A program made the position numbers and the translations under genes. The notes under the pieces were generated by a model. The model made no database searches. It saw nothing but the letters and a program-made list of their open reading frames with translations, and was not told the DNA's origin. From Bacteroidales bacterium (GTDB lineage: Bacteria > Bacteroidota > Bacteroidia > Bacteroidales > Muribaculaceae), in the NCBI GenBank assembly GCA_004557825.1, contig SFFL01000008.1:27383-91382 (forward strand): a DNA stretch of 64,000 nt, written 5' to 3'. This document shows, piece after piece, positions 45,589 to 53,946 of the stretch (within the stretch, counting starts at the first letter, position 1; every line of letters begins with the position of its first letter).

Positions 45589-46593
45589 ATGAAGATAGGA
45601 AATGTCGACCTCGGAGACCGTCCGGTGATGCTTGCCCCTATGGAGGATGTCACCGACCAGTCGTTTCGCCTGATTTGCAAAGAACTGGGCGCCGATATGA
45701 CCTACTCGGAATTCGTGTCGGCCGACGCCCTGATCCGCAACATCGCCGCCACCACCCGTAAGCTGTTCATCCATGAGCAGGAGCGCCCCACAGCCATACA
45801 GATTTATGGCCGCGAAGTGGAGCCAATGGTGGAAGCAGCCCGGATTGTGGAGGAGGCAAAGCCCGACATTCTCGACATCAATTTCGGTTGCCCGGTGAAG
45901 AAAGTTGCCGGGAAAGGAGCCGGCGCAGGTATGCTCCGCGACATTCCCAAGATGCTGGAAATCACCCGCGAAGTGGTGAAAGCCGTAAAATTGCCCGTGA
46001 CGGTGAAGACGCGCCTGGGCTGGGACCACAACTCGAAGATTATCGTGGAACTGGCCGAACAGCTGCAGGACTGCGGCATTCAGGCGCTGACGGTGCACGG
46101 CCGCACACGTTCGCAGATGTACACCGGCGAGGCCGACTGGGATATGATCGGACAGGTGAAAGCCAATCCGCGCATCCGCATCCCCATCATCGGCAACGGC
46201 GACATCACCACTCCCGAAAGGCTCGTGGAAGTCTACGACCGCTACGGAGTGGACGGTGTGATGGTAGGGCGTGCCGCAATCGGCAACCCCTGGATTTTCA
46301 ACGACATGAAGCAGATGCTTCTCCACGGCAAAGTGGAGCACCGGCTTTCGCACAGCGACAAGTTTGCCATCCTTCGCCGGCAGATTGATGAAAGCATCGA
46401 GCGCATCGACGAATACCGGGGCATCCTGCACATCAGGCGCCATCTGGCTGTGTGTCAGCTCTTCAAGGGGATTCCGAACTTCCGCGAAACGCGCATCCGC
46501 ATGCTCCGCGCCGACACCAAGCAGGAGCTTTTCGACATAATCGACGATGTGCAGCGGCGCCTTGCTCAAGAATCTGATTTATCTCTCACATAA
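45589..46593 (+). CDS. dusB: tRNA-dihydrouridine synthase
   Basis: FMN enzyme reducing uridine to dihydrouridine in tRNA, 334 aa. Diagnostic blocks: 'MLAPMEDVTDQSFRLICKELG', here with 'GADMTYSEFVSADAL', 'INFGCPVKKVAGKGAGA' with the catalytic Cys, 'TVKTRLGW', 'LTVHGRTRSQMYTGEADW', 'IIGNGDITTP' and 'GVMVGRAAIGNPWIF'. DusB is the usual single Dus subfamily in this phylum, so the symbol is likely but not proven. The next gene starts 3 bp after its stop and is probably co-transcribed. Confidence 0.93.
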   Translation: MKIGNVDLGDRPVMLAPMEDVTDQSFRLICKELGADMTYSEFVSADALIRNIAATTRKLFIHEQERPTAIQIYGREVEPMVEAARIVEEAKPDILDINFGCPVKKVAGKGAGAGMLRDIPKMLEITREVVKAVKLPVTVKTRLGWDHNSKIIVELAEQLQDCGIQALTVHGRTRSQMYTGEADWDMIGQVKANPRIRIPIIGNGDITTPERLVEVYDRYGVDGVMVGRAAIGNPWIFNDMKQMLLHGKVEHRLSHSDKFAILRRQIDESIERIDEYRGILHIRRHLAVCQLFKGIPNFRETRIRMLRADTKQELFDIIDDVQRRLAQESDLSLT

Positions 46594-46596
46594 AAT

Positions 46597-47355
46597 ATGA
46601 CCGCAAAATACATAAACCTCTGCATCTCGGCTATTGTCGCTCTCACAGGCATATGCAGCGCCTCGGCGCAGACCAGCAAATATGAACTCAACGTAGGCGA
46701 TTTCACTTCGCTGAACCTCGTCGACGGTATAAATGTGGAATATAAATGCCACGAGGATTCGGCAGGCTACGCCGTGTTCAACACCTCGCCGCAGATTGCC
46801 GACCAGCTGATTTTCGACGCCTCGAAAAAAGGGGTGCTGAAGATTGAAAAAGCGTTTCACGATGAAAACGAACTCGTGCTGGGCTTGCCGGTGATTCACG
46901 TTTACTCGCGTTTTCTCACCAAGGTGGAGAACGCCGGCGATTCCACACTGGTGGTAGAGCAACTGAAATCGTGCCCGCAATTCTGCGCACGGGTCATCGG
47001 CAACGGGCGTATCGTGGTGAAGAATATCGACTGCCAGGAATTTGAAGGACGAATCTCCACCGGCAACGGCTCCATCGTGGCCACCGGCAAATGCGACAAA
47101 GCCAAGCTCGTGAATGTCGGTTCCGGCTCTATTCAGGCCGACCGCCTCGAAGCGAAAGATGCCTCCTGCCGTTTCTTCGGTGGAGGTACAATCGGCATCT
47201 GGCCCACCGGCACTCTATCGGTGAAAGGAATGTTCCCCGGCAAATTATATTATCGCGGCGAACCGCAAAAAATCAAGAACTACGGTATGGGGCCTAAAAT
47301 CATCCCGCTTAAAGGGGCATATACCTCCGACAAAAAGGAGCCTCGCCCGGAATAA
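46597..47355 (+). CDS. exported DUF2807 (head GIN domain) protein
   Basis: A 252-aa protein with signal peptide 'ISAIVALTGICSASA' and a repetitive beta-strand pattern ('FTSLNLVDGINVEYK', 'VENAGDSTLVVEQLK', 'ISTGNGSIVATGKC', 'NVGSGSIQADRLEAK') typical of DUF2807, a short right-handed beta-helix often called a putative auto-transporter adhesin. The biochemical role is unknown. It is 3 bp from dusB. Its stop codon lies in the first unit of a 22-bp tandem array that fills the gap to the next gene. Confidence 0.82.
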   Translation: MTAKYINLCISAIVALTGICSASAQTSKYELNVGDFTSLNLVDGINVEYKCHEDSAGYAVFNTSPQIADQLIFDASKKGVLKIEKAFHDENELVLGLPVIHVYSRFLTKVENAGDSTLVVEQLKSCPQFCARVIGNGRIVVKNIDCQEFEGRISTGNGSIVATGKCDKAKLVNVGSGSIQADRLEAKDASCRFFGGGTIGIWPTGTLSVKGMFPGKLYYRGEPQKIKNYGMGPKIIPLKGAYTSDKKEPRPE

Positions 47356-47444
47356 ACAGGAGCTTTGGCTGAAATAAGAAGAAGCCACGGCTGAAATAAG
47401 CAAAAGACCCGGCCGAAATAAGCAAACGACCCGGCCGGAATAAA
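47349..47444 (+). repeat. stop-codon-spanning tandem array, DUF2807 gene end (22 bp x 4.4)
   Basis: Units at 47349-47370, 47371-47392, 47393-47414, 47415-47436 and a partial one to 47444. Each starts G(G/A)AATAA; in unit 1 that TAA is the stop of the DUF2807 gene. Units 3 and 4 differ at one position (GAAATAAGCAAAAGACCCGG against GAAATAAGCAAACGACCCGG). Because 22 is 3n+1, successive TAA triplets fall in all three frames. The array ends three bases before the ATG of the flippase gene. Confidence 0.9.
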
Positions 47445-47446
47445 TA

Positions 47447-48931
47447 ATGGAAGAAGGACTGAAAACACTCACCGCCCGCTCTGTAAAGTGGAACATTATC
47501 GACAAGGTTTCACAGCAGATTCTCTATGCCGTCACCGGCATAGTGCTGGCACGCTTGCTGAGCCAGGAAGACTTCGGTCTGATTGGTGCGGTGCTTGTGT
47601 TTCAGGCATTTGCGTCGCTGTTTGTTGACAGCGGATTCTCCTACGCGCTGATTCAGCGCAAGGCGCCCACGCGCCTCGACTACTCCACGGTGCTGTGGTT
47701 CAATCTGGCTATGGCCACCGGGATATATGTGGTTCTCTACTTTGCTGCACCGCTCATCGCCGACTGTTTCCAGGGCGACCGGCGCATCATTCCCATAAGC
47801 CGTGTGCTGTTTTTGAGCTTTATCCTCAACGCATCGGCAATCGTGCAGACCAACCGCCTGATGAAGCAGATGAATGTGCGGATGGTGACCGTGAGCAACG
47901 CCGTAGGGCTGTTTGTCGGTGCCGTGGTGGGGATTACTCTCGCCGTTGGAGGCTACGGAGCCTGGGCAATTGTGTGGCAGACACTCGCGCTCAACTTCAC
48001 CAAGAGTCTTGTGCTCTGGCTCACATCGGGATGGACACCCCTTTTCCGGTTTTCGATGCAGTCGCTTCGCAGCTTTTTCGGTGTAGGCAGCGGTATGATG
48101 GCGTCGTCGTTTCTCAACGTGCTCTTCCAGAACATCTACTCCTTCTTTATCGGCAACCGGGCAGGTCTGGCGCCGCTGGGCTATTACACCCAGGCCGACA
48201 AATGGAGCAAGATGGGCATATCATCCATATCGCAGGTGTTGACATCATCGTTTCTCCCGGCGCTATCGGCCGTGCAGGACGACCCAGAGCGATTTGCCCG
48301 CGTCACCTCGAAGATGAACCGCTTCACCTCCTACATGCTGTTTCCGGCGATGGGATTCCTCATCGTTATGGCCACGCCGATTTTCCACTGCCTGTTCGGT
48401 GAGAAGTGGGATGCCTCGATAGTGCTGTTTCAACTGCTGCTGGTGCGCGGCATATTCACCGTGCTCACATCGCTCTACAATAATTATGTGATAGCGCTGG
48501 CGCGCACCAAACTTGTAGTGGCCATGGAAGCCCTGCGCGACGGAGCCGCGCTGTTCTTCCTCATCGCCACCCTCCCCTGGATCGCCCTGAGTCGCGGCGA
48601 CGATGTGGTCTTCGGCATACGCCTGCTCCTCTACGGGCAGATTATCGCCTCATTTATTTCATGGGCGGTGATGGTGATTAAGACCGCTCCGGTCACACGT
48701 CGCCGGGCACGGTCATTCCTATGGGACAGCGCCCCATATCTTGCGCAGACAATGGTGATTATGGCAGTGCTCTGGGCTGAATCGCTCTGGATAGCCGACT
48801 GCTGGCTGCTTCTGATTGTGCAGGGATGCACGGCGCTGGCACTCTACATAGGCTCCAACGCCCTCCTCTCATCCGTAATACAGAAAGAAGTGCTTGCCTT
48901 CCTCCGCGGCCGCCGCCCCCAGCTTCACTAA
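47447..48931 (+). CDS. Wzx/TuaB-type polysaccharide flippase
   Basis: Inner-membrane protein of 494 aa with about 14 hydrophobic segments, of the MOP superfamily lipopolysaccharide/teichuronic acid exporter group. 'KWNIIDKVSQQILYAVTGIVLA' region (first helix), 'LLSQEDFGLIGAVLVFQAFA', 'DSGFSYALIQRK' and 'GYYTQADKWSKMG' are characteristic. It likely flips undecaprenyl-linked glycan repeat units. No glycan assembly gene cluster surrounds it; the GT2 gene on the other strand (51335-52324) is the nearest envelope-glycan gene. Confidence 0.88.
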   Translation: MEEGLKTLTARSVKWNIIDKVSQQILYAVTGIVLARLLSQEDFGLIGAVLVFQAFASLFVDSGFSYALIQRKAPTRLDYSTVLWFNLAMATGIYVVLYFAAPLIADCFQGDRRIIPISRVLFLSFILNASAIVQTNRLMKQMNVRMVTVSNAVGLFVGAVVGITLAVGGYGAWAIVWQTLALNFTKSLVLWLTSGWTPLFRFSMQSLRSFFGVGSGMMASSFLNVLFQNIYSFFIGNRAGLAPLGYYTQADKWSKMGISSISQVLTSSFLPALSAVQDDPERFARVTSKMNRFTSYMLFPAMGFLIVMATPIFHCLFGEKWDASIVLFQLLLVRGIFTVLTSLYNNYVIALARTKLVVAMEALRDGAALFFLIATLPWIALSRGDDVVFGIRLLLYGQIIASFISWAVMVIKTAPVTRRRARSFLWDSAPYLAQTMVIMAVLWAESLWIADCWLLLIVQGCTALALYIGSNALLSSVIQKEVLAFLRGRRPQLH

Positions 48932-48949
48932 CCCCACGCCTTTATAAGA

Positions 48950-49017
48950 CTTATAAGAACTATACAACTTATAAGAATTATACAACTTATAAGAATTATA
49001 CAACTTATAAGAATTAT
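48950..49017. repeat. 18-bp AT-rich tandem array between convergent flippase and rpiB genes
   Basis: CTTATAAGAA(C/T)TATACAA repeats at 48950-48967, 48968-48985 and 48986-49003, with a fourth copy to 49017. Each unit contains the self-complementary CTTATAAG. The array starts 18 bp after the flippase stop and ends 18 bp before the rpiB stop, so it differs from the other arrays in not including a stop codon. No spacers, so it is not CRISPR. Confidence 0.85.
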
Positions 49018-49035
49018 CGGCCTCTTCTAAGCCTT

Positions 49036-49485
49036 TCAGTGAATCGGGCTGGTGGGAGTTACAGGAATCTTGGCGATTCTACGTGCGTGGCGGCCACCCT
49101 CAAACGGAGTATTCAGGAAAACATCCACAATGGCCAGCGCGGTGACGCTGTCGATAAAACGTGCCGGAAGCACAAGCACATTGGCATCGTTGTGCTGACG
49201 GGCAAGTTTAGCTATCTCCACATTCCAGCAAAGGGCGGCACGGATACCCTGATGCTTGTTGAGAGTCATACCTATGCCGTTGCCGGTGCCGCAGATGGCG
49301 ATACCGGGATAGCAGCGGCCCTCCTCAATGGCGAGAGCGGCTGGATGGGCGAAATCGGGATAGTCGCACGATTCGGTGGAGTGAGTGCCGAAATCTTCAT
49401 ACTCGCGGCCCTGAGCCTCGAGATACCCTTCGATAATACTTTTGAGTTCGTAACCGGCGTGGTCGCTGCAAAGCGCAATTTTCAT
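49036..49485 (-). CDS. rpiB: ribose-5-phosphate isomerase B
   Basis: Interconverts ribose 5-phosphate and ribulose 5-phosphate, 149 aa. 'KIALCSDHAGYELKSII' holds the substrate-binding Asp-His, 'GIAICGTGNGIGMTLNKHQG' the phosphate-binding loop (with Thr/Ser-type in place of the Cys of some members), and 'ARQHNDANVLVLPARF' completes the family pattern. I start at the Met of 'MKIALCS' (complement of 49483-49485); an upstream Met would add 15 unconserved residues and overlap the preceding gap. It is the last gene of a minus-strand run that begins at 52911. Confidence 0.94.
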   Translation of the reverse strand: MKIALCSDHAGYELKSIIEGYLEAQGREYEDFGTHSTESCDYPDFAHPAALAIEEGRCYPGIAICGTGNGIGMTLNKHQGIRAALCWNVEIAKLARQHNDANVLVLPARFIDSVTALAIVDVFLNTPFEGGRHARRIAKIPVTPTSPIH

Positions 49486-49507
49486 ATTTATTAGTTTAAA
49501 GTAATTT

Positions 49508-50599
49508 CTATTCAGCAGCCGGGGCCTCAACTGGCACGGCGGGCGCCTCAGTTTCCTGTGCGGCGGGCTCCTCCGCGGAAGCCTCTGCTGGTGCGGCGGG
49601 CACTTCTGCGGGCGTCTCTACTTCCGGTGCGGCAGCCTCGGGCTTGGGAAGTGGCTCGGGCACGGCGGGGTCAAGCTCCAGGCCGGCAGGCAGCTCGGCA
49701 GCCGCCTTCTTCTTCACCAGTGAGAAGGTATAGAACACCGAGAACGACCCGGTTATCAATCCGTTGCGCGAGCCGTAACCGGGGATATACCACGGCTGCC
49801 CCGAGGGTTGATCCGTCTTGTGCAGAATCGTGCGGATACGGATGTGCCAACCCATCGACAGTTGCTTCCATATTTTAACACGCAACCCGAACAAAACGTT
49901 CAGGTACGTCACATTGGATGCCTGACGGGGGAAATCCACCACCTGCGCGGTACCCCAGTAGGGGTCGGTAATCTCCACATTGCGCAGCTGATAATTGAAA
50001 TGCGTCCAGCCAAACCTCAGACCTGCCACAAACTGGTAGTCGGGGTTGGAGTTGTAGAGGAAATTATAGTTCACACCCACGCGGAAGTAAGGCGTCACTC
50101 CTACGTGATAGGTGTAATTCTGATGAGTGGGCGTATTGTCGGCATTGCCAAGACCGGCCTCAAACACAGGGATATAGCGGTTGTGAAGATTCAACTCGGC
50201 GGAAAAACCTATCAGGCCATATTTCTGGCCGAAGATACGCATTATCGGGTCCCATATATCGACACCAATCGAAGCGCTGTAAAGCAGCGGATTAATCATT
50301 TTCGGCACTCTCCCCTCTTCCGGACCGGGAAGCGAGTCGGTCACCTCCTTGCCGCTGACCGTATCGACATAAATCTTATTGCCGTCGGCATCGAGTGACT
50401 CTACCAACTTCGAGCGGTCGATGGAGTCGGTGGCCTGCTTGTTTTCATTCTTGCCCACGAGCGAGTGAGCGCCTAAGTTGACGGGCGTGATGCGGCGCTG
50501 CGCCACAGCCGGAAGCACCGCCAACAAAAGCAACAGCCCCCACAGCAGGCTAAACGACAAGCGGAAGCCCTTACCGGTATGCATATACCGCCGCGTCAT
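49508..50599 (-). CDS. DUF6048-like outer-membrane beta-barrel protein
   Basis: A 363-aa protein with signal peptide 'LLLLLAVLPAVAQRR'. After an acidic linker the region 100-310 looks like an outer-membrane barrel of alternating aromatic strands ('YTYHVGVTPYFRVGVNYNF', 'YQFVAGLRFGWTHFNYQL', 'TGSFSVFYTFSLV'). The last 60 residues are a Pro/Ala/Glu-rich tail (PAAPAEASAEEPA-type). I recall this barrel as DUF6048, usually next to a DUF6452 lipoprotein, which is what lies upstream with a 4-bp overlap. Function unknown; a two-part envelope complex is a reasonable guess. The Met at 50599 may not be the real start; a later Met (residue 6) is possible. Confidence 0.7.
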   Translation of the reverse strand: MTRRYMHTGKGFRLSFSLLWGLLLLLAVLPAVAQRRITPVNLGAHSLVGKNENKQATDSIDRSKLVESLDADGNKIYVDTVSGKEVTDSLPGPEEGRVPKMINPLLYSASIGVDIWDPIMRIFGQKYGLIGFSAELNLHNRYIPVFEAGLGNADNTPTHQNYTYHVGVTPYFRVGVNYNFLYNSNPDYQFVAGLRFGWTHFNYQLRNVEITDPYWGTAQVVDFPRQASNVTYLNVLFGLRVKIWKQLSMGWHIRIRTILHKTDQPSGQPWYIPGYGSRNGLITGSFSVFYTFSLVKKKAAAELPAGLELDPAVPEPLPKPEAAAPEVETPAEVPAAPAEASAEEPAAQETEAPAVPVEAPAAE

Positions 50600-51324
50600 C
50601 TGATTCTCCCCTCCAGAGGAGTCTGCGGCTGGTCGCCGCCGGTTTCATCGCCGGGATTGTCAGGATCGACCGGAGTTTCGGGATTGTCAGGGTTCTCCGG
50701 ATTTTCCGGATTATCCGGGTTTTCGGGATTGTCGGGATTGTCGGGATTCTCCGGATTGTCGGGATTTTCCTCCTGCTGACTGATACGGAAATAAACCAGG
50801 AAACGCTCGCGCTCGATATTGTTGACGAGCGAATCCATCACCACCACCTGATCGATAAGGTGCCGGGTATACTTAATCTCCTGCACGCGATACTGATACA
50901 TAGCTCCGCAATCGGCCGAAGCAAAAAACGGCTCCGTGACGTAGCGGAAGGTAATCGTGTCGTTGAAGTCGGGATTGTCAAGCCCCTGCTCCTTATAATC
51001 GTAATGGATGTAGAAGGAAGTAGAGGTAGAATTGCGGAAAGGAAGATATAGCTGATTTACATTCTGCCCCGAATGAACCAACAGCGAATCTTCGGGCGCA
51101 TCCACGCCCCCGATTTCCAGGGAGTCAAGCGATACCTTCTCGCCGTTGGCTGCGCTGTAGAAGCCCATCAGCGGCAGAGCGCTGTGATTGTCGGAGCACG
51201 TGGAATTGCTGCACCCTGCCAGCGCCACCGCCATATAGGTCGCACCGGCCACCGCCGCAATCGGCAGCAGCCTCAGCCAGGAGGCCCGGCGGCAAAGTTT
51301 TGCTATATCGCAAATCAGGGGCAT
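50596..51324 (-). CDS. DUF6452-like lipoprotein with Pro-Asx repeat tail
   Basis: A 242-aa lipoprotein: lipobox 'MAVALAGCSNSTC' (Cys about residue 38) and a compact beta-rich domain ('LDSLEIGGVDAPEDSLLVHS', 'FYIHYDYKEQG', 'DCGAMYQYRVQEIKYTRHLID') resembling DUF6452. From residue about 182 to 222 the protein is a repeat of ENPDNP units, coded by near-identical 9-18 bp DNA repeats (50656-50775). Such tails act as extended spacers on surface or periplasmic proteins. It overlaps the DUF6048-like gene by 4 bp. Function unknown. Confidence 0.7.
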   Translation of the reverse strand: MPLICDIAKLCRRASWLRLLPIAAVAGATYMAVALAGCSNSTCSDNHSALPLMGFYSAANGEKVSLDSLEIGGVDAPEDSLLVHSGQNVNQLYLPFRNSTSTSFYIHYDYKEQGLDNPDFNDTITFRYVTEPFFASADCGAMYQYRVQEIKYTRHLIDQVVVMDSLVNNIERERFLVYFRISQQEENPDNPENPDNPDNPENPDNPENPENPDNPETPVDPDNPGDETGGDQPQTPLEGRIR

Positions 51325-51334
51325 ATCTCAGTGA

Positions 51335-52324
51335 TTAATATTCCGCGTCGATTTCATAATCGTTGCGCCGCGGGGAATTGCGCACCACCAGTTCGCCCAC
51401 AAATCCGGCGAGGAAAAGCTGTGTACCGAGAATCATCATTGTCAGCGCGATATAGAAGTAGGGCGAATCGGTCACAAGGATATAAGGTGCGCCGGTGTGC
51501 ATAGCCCAAAGCTTATGAGCGCCCACAATCACCACTGCCACGAATCCCAGGATAAACATCAGCGAACCGAGCAATCCGAAGAAGTGCATTGGTTTCACGC
51601 CGAATTTATTGGTAAACCATAGTGTAGCCAGGTCGAGGTATCCGTTGACAAATCGGTCAAGGCCGAATTTCGTTTTGCCATACTTACGTGCCTGATGATG
51701 CACCACTTTTTCGCCGATGCGGGTAAATCCGGCATTCTTGGCCAGATAAGGGATGTAGCGGTGCATATCGCCGTAAACCTCGATATGCTTCACCACCACA
51801 TTGCGATAAGCCTTCAGACCGCAGTTGAAGTCGTGGAGATTATGAATGCCGCTCACACGCCGTGCAGTGGCGTTGAACAGCTTCGTGGGGATAGTTTTCG
51901 ACAGGGGGTCGTAGCGCTTCTGCTTCCAGCCGCTTACCAGATCGTAGCCATCCTCGGTAATCATCCGGTAAAGTTCCGGAATCTCATCGGGAGAGTCCTG
52001 CAGATCGGCATCCATCGTGATCACCACGCGGCCGCGGGCACGGGCGAAACCGGTATTGAGCGCGGGAGATTTGCCGTAGTTGCGGCGGAACGACACACAG
52101 TGAACCTGCGGATATTTCTCTGCAAGGGAGTCGATAACCTCGCGCGAGGAGTCGGTAGAGCCGTCGTTGACATATATCACCTCATAGGTGAAGTTGTTGG
52201 CCGTCATCACCTGGGCGATCCACTCCTGGAGCTCGGGGAGAGATTCAGCCTCGTTGTACAGGGGCACCACCACCGAGATTTCCACCGGATAGCTGTTATT
52301 GTCTTTAGACATTGGATTGCTCAT
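51335..52324 (-). CDS. GT2 family glycosyltransferase with C-terminal membrane anchor
   Basis: DPM1/ArnC-like glycosyltransferase of 329 aa that probably transfers a sugar from a nucleotide donor to a polyprenyl phosphate on the cytosolic face of the inner membrane. 'ISVVVPLYNEAESLPEL', 'VIYVNDGSTDSS', 'ITMDADLQDSPDEIPEL' (DxD-type metal site) and 'SGWKQKRYDP' form the GT-A domain; two hydrophobic segments near residues 240-315 anchor it. An alternative Met four codons later (52312) is possible. The DUF4199 gene 32 bp upstream is its usual neighbour in this phylum. Confidence 0.92.
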   Translation of the reverse strand: MSNPMSKDNNSYPVEISVVVPLYNEAESLPELQEWIAQVMTANNFTYEVIYVNDGSTDSSREVIDSLAEKYPQVHCVSFRRNYGKSPALNTGFARARGRVVITMDADLQDSPDEIPELYRMITEDGYDLVSGWKQKRYDPLSKTIPTKLFNATARRVSGIHNLHDFNCGLKAYRNVVVKHIEVYGDMHRYIPYLAKNAGFTRIGEKVVHHQARKYGKTKFGLDRFVNGYLDLATLWFTNKFGVKPMHFFGLLGSLMFILGFVAVVIVGAHKLWAMHTGAPYILVTDSPYFYIALTMMILGTQLFLAGFVGELVVRNSPRRNDYEIDAEY

Positions 52325-52356
52325 TGCTTATGCAGATGAAATAGTTGTAAATCAAA

Positions 52357-52911
52357 TCAGCGCGACCCAGCTGCGGAACGCAACTTCCGGCGAGCTACCA
52401 CGATAAGCGCCAGCAGCGCCGACAGCACCGAACCGGAAAACGCCCCCGTCCAAAGCCACATCACCGACAGGTCTATGGGCGAAGGCACCGCCTTCATATC
52501 AATCACATTCTGCAGCTCGGCAGCCATTTCAGCGCTCCCCTGTGCGGGATTGTCGCGTAGAAAAGCTATGCCCATTCTCAGTGTGTCGATGATATAGTCG
52601 GGATTAATCACGCGCATATACAGATAGCTGCACACGCCTAATATCAGCGATGCACAGCAGAAGGTAAGGATGCCCTGCATCCACAACGCCGAGAACTGAG
52701 CCAGATGGCTGCTGTCGGCGCTGGTGCGCCACATCGAGCGGAGCACGAAAAAAGGCACGAGCAGAAACATCGTGAGCGCCACAAGGTTGAGCAACGGCAG
52801 GTGCAGCGAGGCCATCCCCACGCCGAGGGCGGCTGTAATAAACAATCCGAGCCAGGCGCCGTCGGTGGCGGCCCGGTCATAGATAGTGCGGTTTGTTACG
52901 GTCTGACTCAC
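52357..52911 (-). CDS. DUF4199 membrane protein
   Basis: A 184-aa membrane protein with four hydrophobic segments ('LGLFITAALGVGMASLHLP', 'LNLVALTMFLLVPFFVL', 'GILTFCCASLILGVCSYLYM', 'SVMWLWTGAFSGSVLSALLA'-type). This arrangement and its place before a GT2 gene fit DUF4199. The start codon is GTG (complement of 52909-52911); no ATG is nearer to a plausible promoter, whose -7 element lies at 52958-52965. Function unknown. It opens the minus-strand operon ending with rpiB. Confidence 0.75.
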   Translation of the reverse strand: MSQTVTNRTIYDRAATDGAWLGLFITAALGVGMASLHLPLLNLVALTMFLLVPFFVLRSMWRTSADSSHLAQFSALWMQGILTFCCASLILGVCSYLYMRVINPDYIIDTLRMGIAFLRDNPAQGSAEMAAELQNVIDMKAVPSPIDLSVMWLWTGAFSGSVLSALLALIVVARRKLRSAAGSR

Positions 52912-52957
52912 TGTTGAAAGAGTGCTGTAGTGGATTTATTGGCGAATATCTGAAATG

Positions 52958-52986
52958 CAAAGTTACGATTTTTTTTGCTAACTTTG
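52958..52986. promoter_or_regulatory. divergent -7 elements for DUF4199 and DUF3737 genes
   Basis: CAAAGTTA at 52958-52965 is TAACTTTG on the minus strand (for the DUF4199 operon). TAACTTTG at 52979-52986 serves the plus strand (DUF3737 gene). The two identical -7 elements are 13 bp apart, so the promoters overlap. Neither has a clear -33 TTTG. Confidence 0.5.
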
Positions 52987-53037
52987 TATTTCAGAATGCA
53001 ATTTTGCACCACATACATATTAACCACCGACATAACA

Positions 53038-53946
53038 ATGGATAACAAGAACGAACATAAGCTCCCGCCTACTATCAGGCCGGTGGAATTTCCCGAAGAT
53101 ATGCACACTGTGGAAGGAAAAGAATTTGGCGGCGAACGCGCTCTGTTTGCCACTCATCGTCTGCGGCTCGAAGGCGCCACCTTCCACGCCGGGGAATCGG
53201 CACTGAAGTGCTGCTCCGACATCGATGCCACGGCCTGCGTGTTTGAGGGGAAATATCCCTTCTGGCACGTCGACACATTCCGTGTGACTGATTCCGTATT
53301 CCGCGAGACAGCCCGTGCCGCCCTCTGGTATTCGCGCAACCTGATTATGCGCAACACCCTGGTGGAGGCGCCCAAGATGTTCCGCGAGATGGACAACACT
53401 ACCCTGGAGGATGTGAAGATTCCCAATGCGCAGGAAACCTTCTGGAACTGCCGCGGCATAAAGCTGCGAGATGTGGAGGTAAAGGGCGCCGACTACATCT
53501 TCTTCCACTGCTCCGACATCGACATCGACCGCTACCATCAGGATGGCAATTACTCCTTCCAGTACTGCCGCAATGTGTTGGTGCACAATGCCGTAATCAA
53601 TTCGCGCGACGCCTTCTGGGAAACGGAGAATGTAACCGTTTACAACTCGGAAATCAACGGTGAATACCTCGGCTGGCACTCGAAGGGGCTGCATCTGGTT
53701 CGCTGCAAAATCAACGGCACACAGCCTCTCTGCTATTGCCAGGGGCTGGTTCTTGAGGACTGCACTTTCGGCGACGAATGTGACCTGGCTTTCGAGGACT
53801 CCGATCTGACCGCCACAGTAAATTCCTCAATCGTGAGTGTGAAGAATCCGCGCACCGGCTCGGTAAAAGCTTTCTCCATCGGCGAGGTTATCATCGACAA
53901 GAATGTGCTCGCTCCCAACGATTGCAAAATCACCACCGAGGTCTGA
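53038..53946 (+). CDS. DUF3737 right-handed beta-helix protein
   Basis: A 302-aa protein made of short repeating strands with conserved Trp/Asn/Cys turns ('FWHVDTFRVTDSVFRETAR', 'ALWYSRNLIMRNTLVEAPK', 'TFWNCRGIKLRDVEVKGAD', 'YSFQYCRNVLVHNAVI'), the pattern of DUF3737, a pectate-lyase-like beta-helix family. No signal peptide, so it appears cytosolic. Substrate and activity are unknown. The start is ATG 53038, downstream of the -7 element; the frame is open further up (TTG 52975), but that lies within the promoter. The stop codon begins a series of 16-bp units (53944-54023). Confidence 0.85.
   Translation: MDNKNEHKLPPTIRPVEFPEDMHTVEGKEFGGERALFATHRLRLEGATFHAGESALKCCSDIDATACVFEGKYPFWHVDTFRVTDSVFRETARAALWYSRNLIMRNTLVEAPKMFREMDNTTLEDVKIPNAQETFWNCRGIKLRDVEVKGADYIFFHCSDIDIDRYHQDGNYSFQYCRNVLVHNAVINSRDAFWETENVTVYNSEINGEYLGWHSKGLHLVRCKINGTQPLCYCQGLVLEDCTFGDECDLAFEDSDLTATVNSSIVSVKNPRTGSVKAFSIGEVIIDKNVLAPNDCKITTEV

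Noticed and set aside
48950..49017. CRISPR array
   Set aside because: Units are contiguous without unique spacers and no cas genes are present. The same holds for the 22-bp array at 47349 and the repeats in 50656-50775.
48826..49494. Plus-strand open frame with repeated TYKNYT units
   Set aside because: It is the translation of the AT-rich tandem array plus the antisense of rpiB; no start or promoter context.
50579..50779. Small plus-strand frame rich in LSGFSG repeats, resembling a collagen-like peptide
   Set aside because: Antisense of the ENPDNP tail of the lipoprotein gene, which has a proper lipobox and neighbours.
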